A stretch of 64,000 bases of DNA from Limnohabitans sp. 2KL-51. GTDB lineage: Bacteria > Pseudomonadota > Gammaproteobacteria > Burkholderiales > Burkholderiaceae_C. The notes beneath the pieces are model-generated. The model worked only from the letters and a program-made list of their open reading frames with translations. It ran no database searches and was not told the origin of the DNA. The position numbers and the translations under genes are program-made. The stretch covers positions 124,001-188,000 of the forward strand of contig NZ_NESJ01000004.1 in NCBI RefSeq assembly GCF_003063645.1. Reading direction: 5' to 3'. Shown piece after piece: positions 47,547-58,115 of the stretch; the stretch's first letter is position 1; the number at the start of each line of letters is the position of its first letter.

Positions 47547-48728
47547 ATGGAAGACATCGTCATCGTTGCAGCCGCACGCACCGCCGTGGGCAAATTTGGC
47601 GGCTCACTCGCCAAGACCCCCGCCACCGAGCTGGGCAGCATCGTCATCAAGGGTTTGCTTGAGCGCAGCGGTTTACCGGTGGACGCCATTGGCGAAGTCA
47701 TCATGGGCCAGGTGCTGGCTGCTGGCGTGGGTCAAAACCCCGCCCGCCAAGCCATGATGAAAGCCGGTGTGGCCAAAGAAACTCCGGCCCTCACCATCAA
47801 CGCCGTGTGCGGCTCGGGCCTGAAAGCCGTGATGCTGGCCGCGCAAGCTGTGGCTTGGGGTGATAGCGAAATCGTCATCGCTGGTGGCCAGGAAAACATG
47901 AGCGCCAGCCCGCATGTCTTGAACGGCAGCCGCGACGGCCAGCGCATGGGCGACTGGAAAATGATCGACACCATGATCGTGGACGGCCTGTGGGACGTGT
48001 ATAACCAGTACCACATGGGCATCACCGCTGAGAACGTGGCCAAGGCCCACGGCATCACCCGTGACATGCAAGATGCACTGGCTGCAGGCAGCCAACGCAA
48101 GGCCGCAGCCGCACAAGAAGCGGGCAAGTTCAAAGACGAAATCGTCGACGTGCTGATCCCCCAGCGCAAGGGTGATGCCTTGGTGTTCAACACCGATGAA
48201 TTCATCAACAAGAAAACCAGCCAAGAAGTGCTGGCCGGTTTGCGTCCAGCCTTTGACAAGGCCGGCAGCGTGACCGCTGGCAACGCCTCGGGCATCAACG
48301 ATGGCGCGGCTGCCGTGATGGTCATGTCGGCCAAAAAAGCCGCTGCCTTGGGCCTCAAACCCCTCGCGCGCATTGTCGCCTTTGGCACCAGCGGCCTGGA
48401 CCCTGCCACCATGGGCATGGGCCCCGTGCCTGCGTCACAAAAAGCGCTGGCCCGCGCGGGCTGGAAAGCCCAAGACGTGGACCTGTTCGAACTCAATGAA
48501 GCCTTTGCCGCACAAGCTTGCGCCGTGAACCAGGCGCTGGACATCGATCCGGCCAAGGTCAACGTCAACGGCGGCGCGATCGCCATCGGTCACCCCATCG
48601 GGGCGTCGGGTTGCCGCATTCTGGTGACCTTGCTGCACGAAATGCGGCGCACACAAGCCCAAAAAGGCTTGGCTGCTTTGTGCATTGGTGGCGGCATGGG
48701 CGTGTCCCTGGCCATAGAGCGCGTTTAA
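47547..48728 (+). CDS. phaA: Acetyl-CoA acetyltransferase (beta-ketothiolase)
   Basis: Condenses two acetyl-CoA to acetoacetyl-CoA for PHB synthesis. Start ATG 47547 (MEDIVIVAAARTAVGK) after ATTGGAGAC; 393 aa. Active-site Cys in NAVCGSGLKAVMLAAQ, His in AIGHPIGASGCRILV and Cys in LAALCIGGGMGVSLAIE. 24 bp after phaC and 117 bp before phaB. Confidence 0.96.
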   Translation: MEDIVIVAAARTAVGKFGGSLAKTPATELGSIVIKGLLERSGLPVDAIGEVIMGQVLAAGVGQNPARQAMMKAGVAKETPALTINAVCGSGLKAVMLAAQAVAWGDSEIVIAGGQENMSASPHVLNGSRDGQRMGDWKMIDTMIVDGLWDVYNQYHMGITAENVAKAHGITRDMQDALAAGSQRKAAAAQEAGKFKDEIVDVLIPQRKGDALVFNTDEFINKKTSQEVLAGLRPAFDKAGSVTAGNASGINDGAAAVMVMSAKKAAALGLKPLARIVAFGTSGLDPATMGMGPVPASQKALARAGWKAQDVDLFELNEAFAAQACAVNQALDIDPAKVNVNGGAIAIGHPIGASGCRILVTLLHEMRRTQAQKGLAALCIGGGMGVSLAIERV

Positions 48729-48761
48729 AAACCAGGCATTCCACCGCCTTGGATTGGCACA

Positions 48762-48783
48762 CTGCCCAGCTGTATAAGGGCAG
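48762..48783 (+). other. Intercistronic hairpin between phaA and phaB
   Basis: CTGCCC and GGGCAG separated by ten bases; no T-run follows, so termination is unlikely. It may affect RNA processing or stability between phaA and phaB. The remainder of the 117-bp gap shows only the AAGGAG ribosome-binding site of phaB. Confidence 0.4.
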
Positions 48784-48845
48784 CCCTTCCGAAGGATGTG
48801 CTTGCCCACACTTCATTTCACTTCACTCATAACAAGGAGACAATC

Positions 48846-49583
48846 ATGAGTCAAAAAGTAGCGTACGTCACAGGCGGCATGGGCGGTATCGGGACCGCGA
48901 TCTGCCAGCGCCTTCACCAAGATGGTTTCAAGGTCATTGCCGGTTGCGGCCCGACCCGGGACTTCACCAAATGGATCGACGAGCAAAAAGCGTTGGGCTT
49001 CACCTTTTACACCTCGGTGGGCAACGTGGGCGATTGGGACTCCACCGTCGCTGCATTCACCAAAGCCAAAGAAGCGCATGGCGTCATTGATGTGCTGGTG
49101 AACAACGCAGGTATCACCCGGGACCGCGTGTTTTTGAAGATGACGCGCGAAGACTGGGATGCGGTGATCGATACCAACCTTAACTCGATGTTCAACGTGA
49201 CCAAGCAGGTCGTACCAGACATGGTGGAAAAAGGCTGGGGCCGCATCATCCAGATCTCGTCGGTCAACGGCAATAAGGGGCAGGCAGGCCAGACCAACTA
49301 TTCGGCCGCCAAAGCGGGCATGCACGGTTTCTCGATGGCCTTGGCCCAAGAGATGGCCACCAAAGGCGTTACCGTGAACACCGTCAGCCCCGGCTACATT
49401 GGCACCGACATGGTCAACGCCATCCGCCCTGATGTGCTGGAGAAAATTGTGGCCACTGTGCCCGTCAAGCGTCTGGGTAAACCCAGCGAAATCGCCTCGA
49501 TCGTGGCTTGGTTGGCCAGCGAAGAGGGTGGTTACGCCACGGGCGCGGACTTCTCGGTCAATGGGGGTTTGCACATGGGTTGA
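48846..49583 (+). CDS. phaB: Acetoacetyl-CoA reductase
   Basis: NADPH-dependent short-chain dehydrogenase making (R)-3-hydroxybutyryl-CoA. Start ATG 48846 (MSQKVAYVTGGMGGIG) with AAGGAG upstream; 245 aa. Cofactor loop TGGMGGIGTAIC, NNAGITRDRVFLKM, catalytic Ser in IIQISSVNGNKGQAG and YSAAKAG. Last gene of phaCAB, followed by a terminator. Confidence 0.96.
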   Translation: MSQKVAYVTGGMGGIGTAICQRLHQDGFKVIAGCGPTRDFTKWIDEQKALGFTFYTSVGNVGDWDSTVAAFTKAKEAHGVIDVLVNNAGITRDRVFLKMTREDWDAVIDTNLNSMFNVTKQVVPDMVEKGWGRIIQISSVNGNKGQAGQTNYSAAKAGMHGFSMALAQEMATKGVTVNTVSPGYIGTDMVNAIRPDVLEKIVATVPVKRLGKPSEIASIVAWLASEEGGYATGADFSVNGGLHMG

Positions 49584-49610
49584 CGCCCTGCCTGCAGGGT
49601 CGTAGTCACA

Positions 49611-49637
49611 AAAAAACCCGCCTCGGCGGGTTTTTTT
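49611..49637. terminator. Bidirectional terminator between phaB and the SPFH gene
   Basis: AAAAAACCCGCC TC GGCGGGTTTTTTT: symmetrical A-run, 6-bp GC stem and T-run, suited to ending transcription from both the phaCAB operon and the convergent SPFH gene. Confidence 0.93.
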
Positions 49638-49658
49638 GCGTCTGCATGTGCATTCAGG

Positions 49659-50579
49659 TCAATGGCCCAGTTGTTTCCCTGTGCCCACCATTTGCATGGC
49701 TGAGGCGATCAAGCCAGACACTTCCGTCATGTTGCCCGGCACGATGAGGGTGGTCTTGGCGTCTTGCGCCACCTTGCTGAAGGCCTGCACGGCTTGCTCG
49801 GCCACCTTCAGCTGCACCGCCATTTCACCGCCGGGTTGCCGGATGGCGCTGGCAATGCGCTCAATGGCTTGCGCGGTGGCATTGGCCATTTCGGTGATGG
49901 CGGCAGCATCGCCTTGGGCCTTGTTGATGGCTGCTTGCTTTTCACCCTCGGATCGGGCGATGAAGGCTTCTCGCTCACCCGTGGCGATGTTGATTTGTTC
50001 TTGGCGTCGCCCTTCGGATGCGGCGATCAGGGCACGTTTTTCGCGCTCGGCGGTGATTTGTGACTGCATGGCCAACAAAATTTCCTTGGGCGGTGTCAGG
50101 TCCTTGATTTCGTAGCGCAGCACTTTCACGCCCCAGTTGAGCGCCGCTTCGTCGATCGCGGCCACGACCTGCGCGTTGATGATGTTGCGCTCCTCAAAGG
50201 TTTTGTCGAGTTCCAACTTGCCGATCACGCTGCGCAGGCTGGTTTGGGCCAGTTGCGTCACGGCCACGATGTAGTTGGACGAGCCGTAACTGGCCAGTTT
50301 GGGATCGGTCACCTGAAAGTAAAGGATGCCATCCACTTGCAACTGCGTGTTGTCGCGGGTGATGCAAATCTGGCTGGGCACATCCAGAGGAATTTCTTTC
50401 AGGCTGTGCTTCTGGATCACTTTGTCAACAAAGGGCACCACAAAGTTCAGGCCTGGTGCCAGGCTGGCATGGAATTTACCCAGCCGCTCCACCACCCATG
50501 CCTCTTGCTGTGGCACGACCTTGACGGTCTTGACGATGAACAGGATCGCGATGATCACGAGAATGGCAGCGATTTCCAT
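49659..50579 (-). CDS. SPFH (stomatin/prohibitin-like) membrane protein, QmcA type
   Basis: 306 residues: N-terminal helix EIAAILVIIAILFIVKTVKV, SPFH/Band 7 domain (VVPQQEAWVVERLGKFHASL, VPFVDKVIQKHSLKE, ITRDNTQLQVDGILYFQVTD), then a helical Ala/Glu-rich segment (EREAFIARSEGEKQAAINKA). Such proteins form large membrane-bound cages in lipid microdomains and modulate proteases such as FtsH. It follows nfeD by 36 bp; the NfeD-SPFH pair is conserved in bacteria. Confidence 0.92.
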   Translation of the reverse strand: MEIAAILVIIAILFIVKTVKVVPQQEAWVVERLGKFHASLAPGLNFVVPFVDKVIQKHSLKEIPLDVPSQICITRDNTQLQVDGILYFQVTDPKLASYGSSNYIVAVTQLAQTSLRSVIGKLELDKTFEERNIINAQVVAAIDEAALNWGVKVLRYEIKDLTPPKEILLAMQSQITAEREKRALIAASEGRRQEQINIATGEREAFIARSEGEKQAAINKAQGDAAAITEMANATAQAIERIASAIRQPGGEMAVQLKVAEQAVQAFSKVAQDAKTTLIVPGNMTEVSGLIASAMQMVGTGKQLGH

Positions 50580-50615
50580 GGATGGATTTCCTTTGAAGTG
50601 GTTAGAGCGACGTGC

Positions 50616-51035
50616 TCACGTTTTCTCAAGCACCAAACGGTTACCCGCCATGGCTTGAATTCGGTAAACCCCTGGAGTCGCGGTCTGGCCTGGTGCCAGC
50701 ACCGCAGTCCAAGCCGCACCACGGTGTTTGACTTGCGACGTGCCCATGGCATCCCATGCCTCGACTTCTACGGTGGCACCCAGGTCAAGAAATTGGTCAT
50801 CGGCTTGGGTGGCGGTGGTCACCTGGCGTTGACGCCATTGGCCCAGCAGCAACGCGCCTGCGCCACCGACGAGGGCAGCCGCCACCAGCTGCGTGCTGAT
50901 GTTGTAACCCGCCATGGCGGCCAGTGCTCCCGCCACAGCGCCCAAGCCCAGCATCAGCAAGTAAAACGTGCCAGTCGCCAGTTCCAATGCCACCAAGGCG
51001 CCCGCCAGAACCCACCACATCGTTGTGTCGTTCAT
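50616..51035 (-). CDS. NfeD-family membrane protein
   Basis: 139 residues from ATG 51035 (MNDTTMWWVLAGALVA). Two or three membrane helices at the N-terminus (LELATGTFYLLMLGLGAVAG) then an OB-fold domain (DLGATVEVEAWDAMGTSQVK; GAAWTAVLAPGQTATPGVYR). NfeD proteins act with SPFH partners in membrane organisation, and the neighbouring gene is one. AGGACAGG precedes the start. Confidence 0.88.
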   Translation of the reverse strand: MNDTTMWWVLAGALVALELATGTFYLLMLGLGAVAGALAAMAGYNISTQLVAAALVGGAGALLLGQWRQRQVTTATQADDQFLDLGATVEVEAWDAMGTSQVKHRGAAWTAVLAPGQTATPGVYRIQAMAGNRLVLEKT

Positions 51036-51359
51036 GCCTGTCCTTTCTGTTTTGATGCACGCATTGTCGTGGCTTTGTGCATGGGTCTTTATAGACCAGC
51101 CCGTGGGGCATGCTTCCCTGGGCAGCCCAAGCCCTGCACATGGCAAGGATAATCACGGCCCCTGCATTTCCCTGAACCCCGACGTGTGTGCCTGTTGCTC
51201 GCGCCCATGCTGCGCTTTGGCCGAACTGCTGCGAGGGATCGAAGGGCAAAGGTTGGTCATAATGATTTGATATTTTTTTAAGCTGGTGTGCTGGCACGAC
51301 GAAGCGCAACGGCAAGATTCAAAGTCAATTATTTTTTGACCCTGTTGGGAGTTCACGGC

Positions 51360-52442
51360 GTGACCATTGACGAAACTTCGAGCCCTGAATGGTGTTCTAC
51401 CACCCATGCACTTTCACCCATTCACGACCTGGTGAATGATGGCGTGGTTACTGTTCCGATGCGTGTGCTTTTGTTGGGGGCGACGGGCACGATTGGGATG
51501 GCCACCGCGCGGGCGCTGGTTCAACGGGGTCACCAAGTGGTGTGCCTGCTCAGGCCGCGCCGAAGTGATCAACATCTGAAAGCCAAAGCAGCGCCGCCAG
51601 AAAGCTTGGCCGGGGTCACGGTTTTGTGGGGGGATGCGGCCGATCCAGAAGTTTGGAAACAGCCGTCTTTCACGCAAGCCCGTTTTGATGCGGTGGTTTC
51701 TTGCATGGCCTCGCGCACGGGTTCTCCTCAAGACGCGTGGCGAGTCGATCACCAGGCCCATGTAGACGCGCTGAAAGCGGCACAAACTATGGGTGTGAGG
51801 CATTTTGTGCAACTGTCGGCCATCTGTGTGCAAAAACCCTTGTTGGCGTTTCAACATGCCAAGCTGGCTTTTGAGAAAGCCTTGATCGAATCAGGCATGA
51901 CCTATTCCATCGTGCGCCCAACCGCTTTTTTCAAATCGCTGTCGGGCCAGCTTGATCGTGTCAAAAAAGGCAAGCCGTTTTTGATTTTTGGCGACGGGCA
52001 GTTGACCGCCTGCAAGCCCATCAGCGACGACGATTTGGCGGATTTTCTGGTGGGGTGCCTGGACGATGTGTCGCGGCATAACCAGACCTTGCCCATCGGC
52101 GGGCCGGGGCCTGCCATCACGCCGCTGGCGCAGGGCGAGCATTTGTTTGCTTTGTTGGGAATGCCGCCGCGTTTCAAGCGTGTTCCGGTGGGCCTGATGG
52201 ACGCCATCGTGGGTGTGTTGAGCGTGTTGGGCAAGCTCATTCCAGCTGCTGCGGACAAGGCCGAGCTGGCCCGCATTGGGCGGTATTACGCCACCGAGTC
52301 CATGTTGGTTTGGGACGCTGCAGCGCAGCGCTACGATGCGCAGGCCACCCCCTCACACGGTTCACAAACGCTGTTCCATGCTTATGCCCGTTGGGTCAAA
52401 GGGGAGGGCGTGCCCGATCGCGGGGAACACGCCGTTTTTTAA
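51360..52442 (+). CDS. bciA: Divinyl (proto)chlorophyllide a 8-vinyl-reductase, BciA type
   Basis: NADPH-dependent extended short-chain reductase that reduces the C8 vinyl group during bacteriochlorophyll synthesis. The GTG start at 51360 is preferred: GGGAG lies 8 bases upstream, giving 360 aa; ATG 51459 (MRVLLLGATGTIGMA) is the alternative. NAD(P)-binding LLLGATGTIGMATARALVQR, HFVQLSAICVQKPLLAFQHA, SGMTYSIVRPTAFFKSLSGQ, FGDGQLTACKPISDDDLADF and YYATESMLVWDAAAQRYDA agree with BciA. It is the first gene of the photosynthesis cluster from the left and converges on the LPOR gene (18 bp apart). No TGT-N12-ACA motif is seen upstream. Confidence 0.88.
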   Translation: MTIDETSSPEWCSTTHALSPIHDLVNDGVVTVPMRVLLLGATGTIGMATARALVQRGHQVVCLLRPRRSDQHLKAKAAPPESLAGVTVLWGDAADPEVWKQPSFTQARFDAVVSCMASRTGSPQDAWRVDHQAHVDALKAAQTMGVRHFVQLSAICVQKPLLAFQHAKLAFEKALIESGMTYSIVRPTAFFKSLSGQLDRVKKGKPFLIFGDGQLTACKPISDDDLADFLVGCLDDVSRHNQTLPIGGPGPAITPLAQGEHLFALLGMPPRFKRVPVGLMDAIVGVLSVLGKLIPAAADKAELARIGRYYATESMLVWDAAAQRYDAQATPSHGSQTLFHAYARWVKGEGVPDRGEHAVF

Positions 52443-52460
52443 GTAGCTTTGTGCCGCGCT

Positions 52461-54430
<1,970 letters not shown>

Positions 54431-54611
54431 GGGGGACATTTTGACGCACTTGAAAATTTCTCGCAGTCACGTCCATCTGCCTGCACATGCATGACACAGG
54501 GACGCGAAGTTCACCGCACACTCGAGCTTTTGGGCCGACTGCGAGCCCGTCAGTCACCCTTTGTTTTACCCACATAATGGGCCGTGAAAAGTAGACATAC
54601 AGGTTGGCAGC

Positions 54612-55547
54612 ATGACGATGAAATGGTTGTTTATGGGCGTTTTGATTCTGGCCGCTTTGGTTTTCGCATTCTGGACTTCAGACATGCCCGCATCTGAGCT
54701 GGAGAAACGTTATGCCAAGCCCTCGCTGGCGGTGCTAGAAGTCGATGGTTTGAACATTCGTTACAAAGACACTGGGCCCAAGAGCGCACCGGTGCTGTTG
54801 TTGTTGCATGGCTTTGGCTCCAGTTTGCAAACTTGGGACAATTGGGCTGCCCAGCTGGACCCGCATTACCGCGTGATCAGGCTCGATTTGCCCGGCTTCG
54901 GCTTGACGGGCCCCAGCCCGGTGAACGATTATTCAGAAGAAAAAGATTTGGCCACCTTGACCCATTTCGTGGACAAGCTGGGGATTGCCGAGCTGTCGGT
55001 CATTGGCCACTCCATGGGCGGCAAAATGGCTTGGACATTCGCGGCTGCCCAAGGGTCACGCGTCAAGGCTTTGGTCTTGATGGCGCCTGACGGGTATCCC
55101 CAAGCCGAAGACATAGGCTCCAAACCCTATGCCATGCCAGCGGTCATGGGTTTGATGAAGTTTTTCTTGCCCAGGTACTTGGTTCGAAAATCACTGGAAC
55201 CTGCCTTTTTCGATGCCACGGCCTTGGACGAACGCTTGGTTGATCGCTACCAGGACATGCTCAGAGCACCGGGTGTTCGAGGGGCTATTTTGGAGCGAGG
55301 CCAACAGACGATTTACACCGACCCCGTGCCCCGTTTGAAAAAAATCACCGCCCCGACATTGCTCCTTTGGGGGCAAGCGGATCGCATGATTCCCAGCAGC
55401 AATGCCCAAAGCTATGCGGGTGTTTTGGCGGACTCCCAAACCGTGTTGCTGCCCAATCTGGGGCATTTGCTGCAAGAAGAGCAGTCGCATCTTGGCTTGG
55501 CCCAAGTCACCCAATTTCTCAACAAAAATCTGCAAGCAGTGAAATAA
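54612..55547 (+). CDS. Membrane-anchored alpha/beta hydrolase
   Basis: 311 residues with an N-terminal helix (MKWLFMGVLILAALVFAFW), so probably anchored facing the periplasm. Alpha/beta fold motifs: LLLLHGFGSSLQTWDNWAAQ (oxyanion region), nucleophile Ser in VIGHSMGGKMAW, acid Asp in LLLWGQADRMIPSS and His in NLGHLLQEEQ. It is not an obvious BchO, which lacks this anchor. Its position inside the photosynthesis cluster, divergent from the bchC-like/LPOR pair and followed by crtE, suggests but does not prove a link to pigment metabolism. Starts 54612 or 54618 (MKWLF) are both possible. Confidence 0.82.
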   Translation: MTMKWLFMGVLILAALVFAFWTSDMPASELEKRYAKPSLAVLEVDGLNIRYKDTGPKSAPVLLLLHGFGSSLQTWDNWAAQLDPHYRVIRLDLPGFGLTGPSPVNDYSEEKDLATLTHFVDKLGIAELSVIGHSMGGKMAWTFAAAQGSRVKALVLMAPDGYPQAEDIGSKPYAMPAVMGLMKFFLPRYLVRKSLEPAFFDATALDERLVDRYQDMLRAPGVRGAILERGQQTIYTDPVPRLKKITAPTLLLWGQADRMIPSSNAQSYAGVLADSQTVLLPNLGHLLQEEQSHLGLAQVTQFLNKNLQAVK

Positions 55548-55872
55548 AAGGCTTTTTGTGCCAATGCTTGAGCACCGTCACATGGCTTGAGAAATCCTGA
55601 TTTCGCGCCATGCCCCAGCCCAGAGGGCGCAGCAGCGCAAGGCCAGCAACTGGCCAGCGTAGATCCAGGATCGGGTCACTCAGCCCCGTCTTTTTTACAG
55701 ACAGCGCCGACGTGGTGTCGGCGCAACGCATTGGTTGGGATGCACTCGTACCGTTCACCCGCCTGAAAAAACATCCCTCAGCCCTGCACACCGTGCGCTT
55801 GCGGGGCCAAGCGGCTTTTGCAGTCGGGTTGGTTCGACGGCGCATGCCAGCCAAATTCGGCGCAAAGCCGAG
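55548..55872. other. Intergenic stretch without a supported gene
   Basis: About 325 bp between the hydrolase and the crtE promoter. Open frames exist on both strands (about 92 codons at 55610-55888 on plus, about 120 codons at 55519-55881 on minus), but neither has a recognisable domain, a convincing start or a ribosome-binding site, and the minus frame runs into the hydrolase gene. I treat them as non-coding; a decayed gene cannot be excluded. Confidence 0.5.
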
Positions 55873-55890
55873 TGTCAACATGTATTGACA
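55873..55890. promoter_or_regulatory. PpsR/CrtJ-type operator 1 upstream of crtE
   Basis: TGTCAACATGTATTGACA matches TGT-N12-ACA exactly. The right half overlaps the -35 hexamer of the crtE promoter, so binding would block RNA polymerase. PpsR/CrtJ represses crt and bch genes under oxygen and light in purple bacteria. Confidence 0.82.
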
Positions 55891-55912
55891 ACCCGTTCAG
55901 TCTTGCTATATT
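55885..55912 (+). promoter_or_regulatory. Sigma70 promoter of the crtE operon
   Basis: TTGACA (55885-55890), 16-base spacer, TATATT (55907-55912); near-consensus, with a predicted start around 55919. It is flanked by PpsR-type sites at 55873-55890 and 55925-55942, the classic arrangement for cooperative repression. Confidence 0.75.
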
Positions 55913-55924
55913 GACATCTGGGTA

Positions 55925-55942
55925 TGTCATGTTTTATTGACA
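55925..55942. promoter_or_regulatory. PpsR/CrtJ-type operator 2 upstream of crtE
   Basis: TGTCATGTTTTATTGACA, a second exact TGT-N12-ACA, 52 bases downstream of the first (start to start) and just after the predicted transcription start, 23 bases before the crtE ATG. Confidence 0.82.
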
Positions 55943-55965
55943 GGCTCCTTAATCAAGGGGGATGT

Positions 55966-56895
55966 ATGGGTCTGATGACGCGAGCAGAAGAGGCGCTTAA
56001 GTTTTACTTCAACGCTGCGGCCGGGGTGGGTGCGCCGCCAAGGTTACAGGCCGCTATGGCGCATGCTGTCTTTTCTGGCGGTGCGCGGATTCGGCCGCAA
56101 CTGTGTTTGGCCGTGGCCACAGCTTGTGGGGATGATGCCCCGGAATTGACCAATGCCGCCGCCGTGGCTTTGGAGTTCATGCACTGCGCTTCGCTGGTGC
56201 ACGACGACATGCCCATCTTTGACAATGCCGATTTTCGGCGCGGCCAACCCACGGTGCATAAGGCCTTCAACGAACCGTTGGCCTTGTTGGCTGGGGACGG
56301 CTTGATCGTCATGGCTTACCAAGTTTTGTTGCGGGCAGGACGCCAGCACCCTGAGCGCTTGTTGGACTTGATGGACAACCTCTCGCGCGGCGTGGGTTTG
56401 CCGTACGGCATTGTGGCGGGACAGGCTTGGGAATGCGAAACCACCGCTGATTTGGCCCAATACCAACGTGCAAAAACAGGGTCTCTGTTTGTCTCTGCAA
56501 CCTGTGCTGGCGCCATTGCCAGCGGACATTCGCCTGAGCCTTGGGCGCCTTTGGGGGCCTTCTTGGGTGAGGCCTATCAGGTGGCCGATGACATTCGCGA
56601 TGTGTTGGGTGATGTGGCCAGTTTGGGCAAACCCGTGGGGCAAGACACGCTCAACGAGCGCCCCAGTTCTGCCCAAGCCTTAGGTTTGGACGGCGCCATT
56701 CAGCACTTTGATGGGCTCATCGCGCAAGCCGCCCAAGCCATTCCGGATTGCTCTTGCCGCGACATGCTCCGCCAATTGGTGATGCTGGAGTCCGAGCGCT
56801 TGGTGCCCAAGTCCATGTGTGAGAGCTATCGGAAAAAAGGTTTGGACTTACAGGGTCCAAAAGCCAAAAAATCATCCTCTGCCTTGGCCCGTTAA
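55966..56895 (+). CDS. crtE: Geranylgeranyl diphosphate synthase
   Basis: Prenyltransferase making GGPP for carotenoids and the bacteriochlorophyll tail. Start ATG 55966 (MGLMTRAEEALKFYFN) with AAGGGGG upstream; 309 aa. First Asp-rich motif SLVHDDMPIFDNADFRRG (Asp80, 81, 86) and second QVADDIRDVLGD; FSGGARIRPQLCLAV for substrate binding. It leads the crtE-crtF-bchC-bchX-bchY-bchZ-puf series, whose order matches that of Rhodobacter. Two PpsR-type sites flank its promoter. Confidence 0.94.
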   Translation: MGLMTRAEEALKFYFNAAAGVGAPPRLQAAMAHAVFSGGARIRPQLCLAVATACGDDAPELTNAAAVALEFMHCASLVHDDMPIFDNADFRRGQPTVHKAFNEPLALLAGDGLIVMAYQVLLRAGRQHPERLLDLMDNLSRGVGLPYGIVAGQAWECETTADLAQYQRAKTGSLFVSATCAGAIASGHSPEPWAPLGAFLGEAYQVADDIRDVLGDVASLGKPVGQDTLNERPSSAQALGLDGAIQHFDGLIAQAAQAIPDCSCRDMLRQLVMLESERLVPKSMCESYRKKGLDLQGPKAKKSSSALAR

Positions 56896-56913
56896 CCCTC
56901 ACTCAAGCCTGCC

Positions 56914-58101
56914 ATGACTCAGCCTGCGGACATCACCCATACGCCTTACTCCTTGCCTGACGTGACGACATGGCATGACCGTTTTCTTCAATGGCTTGAA
57001 CGCTTGTATGCCAGCCCCAAGCTTTACCAATGGTCCTTGAGCAACCCCTTGACGCGTTGGATCCCGCGGCGACGCACACAAAAGTTGTTTGATTTGATGT
57101 CGGGCTTTGTTTATTCGCAGGTTTTGCTGGGCTGTGTGCGCTTGGATTTGTTCAAAATTCTGCAACAAGCACCGGCTGACTTGAAGCAAATCTCGCATCG
57201 CGTTGGCGTTCCCGAAGCCGTCTTGCAGCGTTTGTTGCTGTCTGCAGTGTCTTTGGGTTTGTTGGAATTCAGAAGCCAAGCCCGCTATGGACTGGGCCCG
57301 TTGGGCGTGCCTTTGGCGATCCACCCCGGTATTGGCGCCATGATTGAACACAACCATTTGCTCTATGGCGACATGCAAGATCCCTTGGGTTTCTTGAAGA
57401 ACGCTTGGCAGGGCGGCATGGCCGAGTATTGGCCCTATGCGCACGACGATCAGGCCGCTGACCGTGCAGCGCAAGACAAGTTCAGTCGGTATTCCGATTT
57501 GATGGCTGCATCGCAAGGTTTTGTGGTCCAAGAAATTTTGTCGTCCTATGCTTTTGATGAACACCGGTGTGTGCTGGATGTGGGCGCGGGCAAGGGGCGG
57601 TTTGCCAGTGAGTTGGCCAAGCACGCGCCTCACTTGTCTCTTCAGTTGTTTGATTTGCCTCCGGTCTTGGCCTTAGCCAAAGCCCATGTCAACGCACAGG
57701 GCTTGCTTGACCGGATGCGCTTGAGTCCTGGCAGCTTCCTGCACGACCCCTTGCCCCAAGGCGCCGACCTGGTGACCTTGGTTCGGGTGGCCCATGACCA
57801 TCCCGATGAGGTGGTCAAACTCTTGCTTAAAAAAATCCACGCCGCACTGCCCGTGGGAGGCGTCTTGCTTTTGGCTGAGCCCATGGCCCAAACACAGTCA
57901 GGCGCACAGGATGGCTACACACAATCGGATGCCTATTTCCACTTTTACCTGCTGGCCATGGGGGCGGGTCGATTGCGTACCCCAGAAGAGTTGATGCGTT
58001 TGATGCAAGAGGCGGGATTCGCACAAATCGAGCGCGTTCCCAACACCATGCCCATTCATGCGCAGATTCTCTTGGGGCGCAAGCGTCAGTGTTTACCCTA
58101 A
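56914..58101 (+). CDS. crtF: Hydroxyneurosporene O-methyltransferase CrtF
   Basis: SAM-dependent methylation of the 1-hydroxy group of acyclic carotenoids (spheroidene or spirilloxanthin pathway). 395 aa. N-terminal dimerisation domain with YSQVLLGCVRLDLFKILQQA; SAM site VLDVGAGKGRFASELAK; LFDLPPVLALAKAHV; catalytic-type VRVAHDHPDEVVKLLLK; C-terminal PHAsed helix with RTPEELMRLMQEAGFAQIER. It starts 18 bp after crtE. Its presence implies that the organism methoxylates its carotenoids. Confidence 0.93.
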   Translation: MTQPADITHTPYSLPDVTTWHDRFLQWLERLYASPKLYQWSLSNPLTRWIPRRRTQKLFDLMSGFVYSQVLLGCVRLDLFKILQQAPADLKQISHRVGVPEAVLQRLLLSAVSLGLLEFRSQARYGLGPLGVPLAIHPGIGAMIEHNHLLYGDMQDPLGFLKNAWQGGMAEYWPYAHDDQAADRAAQDKFSRYSDLMAASQGFVVQEILSSYAFDEHRCVLDVGAGKGRFASELAKHAPHLSLQLFDLPPVLALAKAHVNAQGLLDRMRLSPGSFLHDPLPQGADLVTLVRVAHDHPDEVVKLLLKKIHAALPVGGVLLLAEPMAQTQSGAQDGYTQSDAYFHFYLLAMGAGRLRTPEELMRLMQEAGFAQIERVPNTMPIHAQILLGRKRQCLP

Positions 58102-58115
58102 AATTTCCCAATTAA

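Noticed and set aside
55519..55881. 120-codon minus-strand frame between the hydrolase and crtE
   Set aside because: No ribosome-binding site or domain, overlaps the hydrolase end and the PpsR/promoter region; treated as non-coding.
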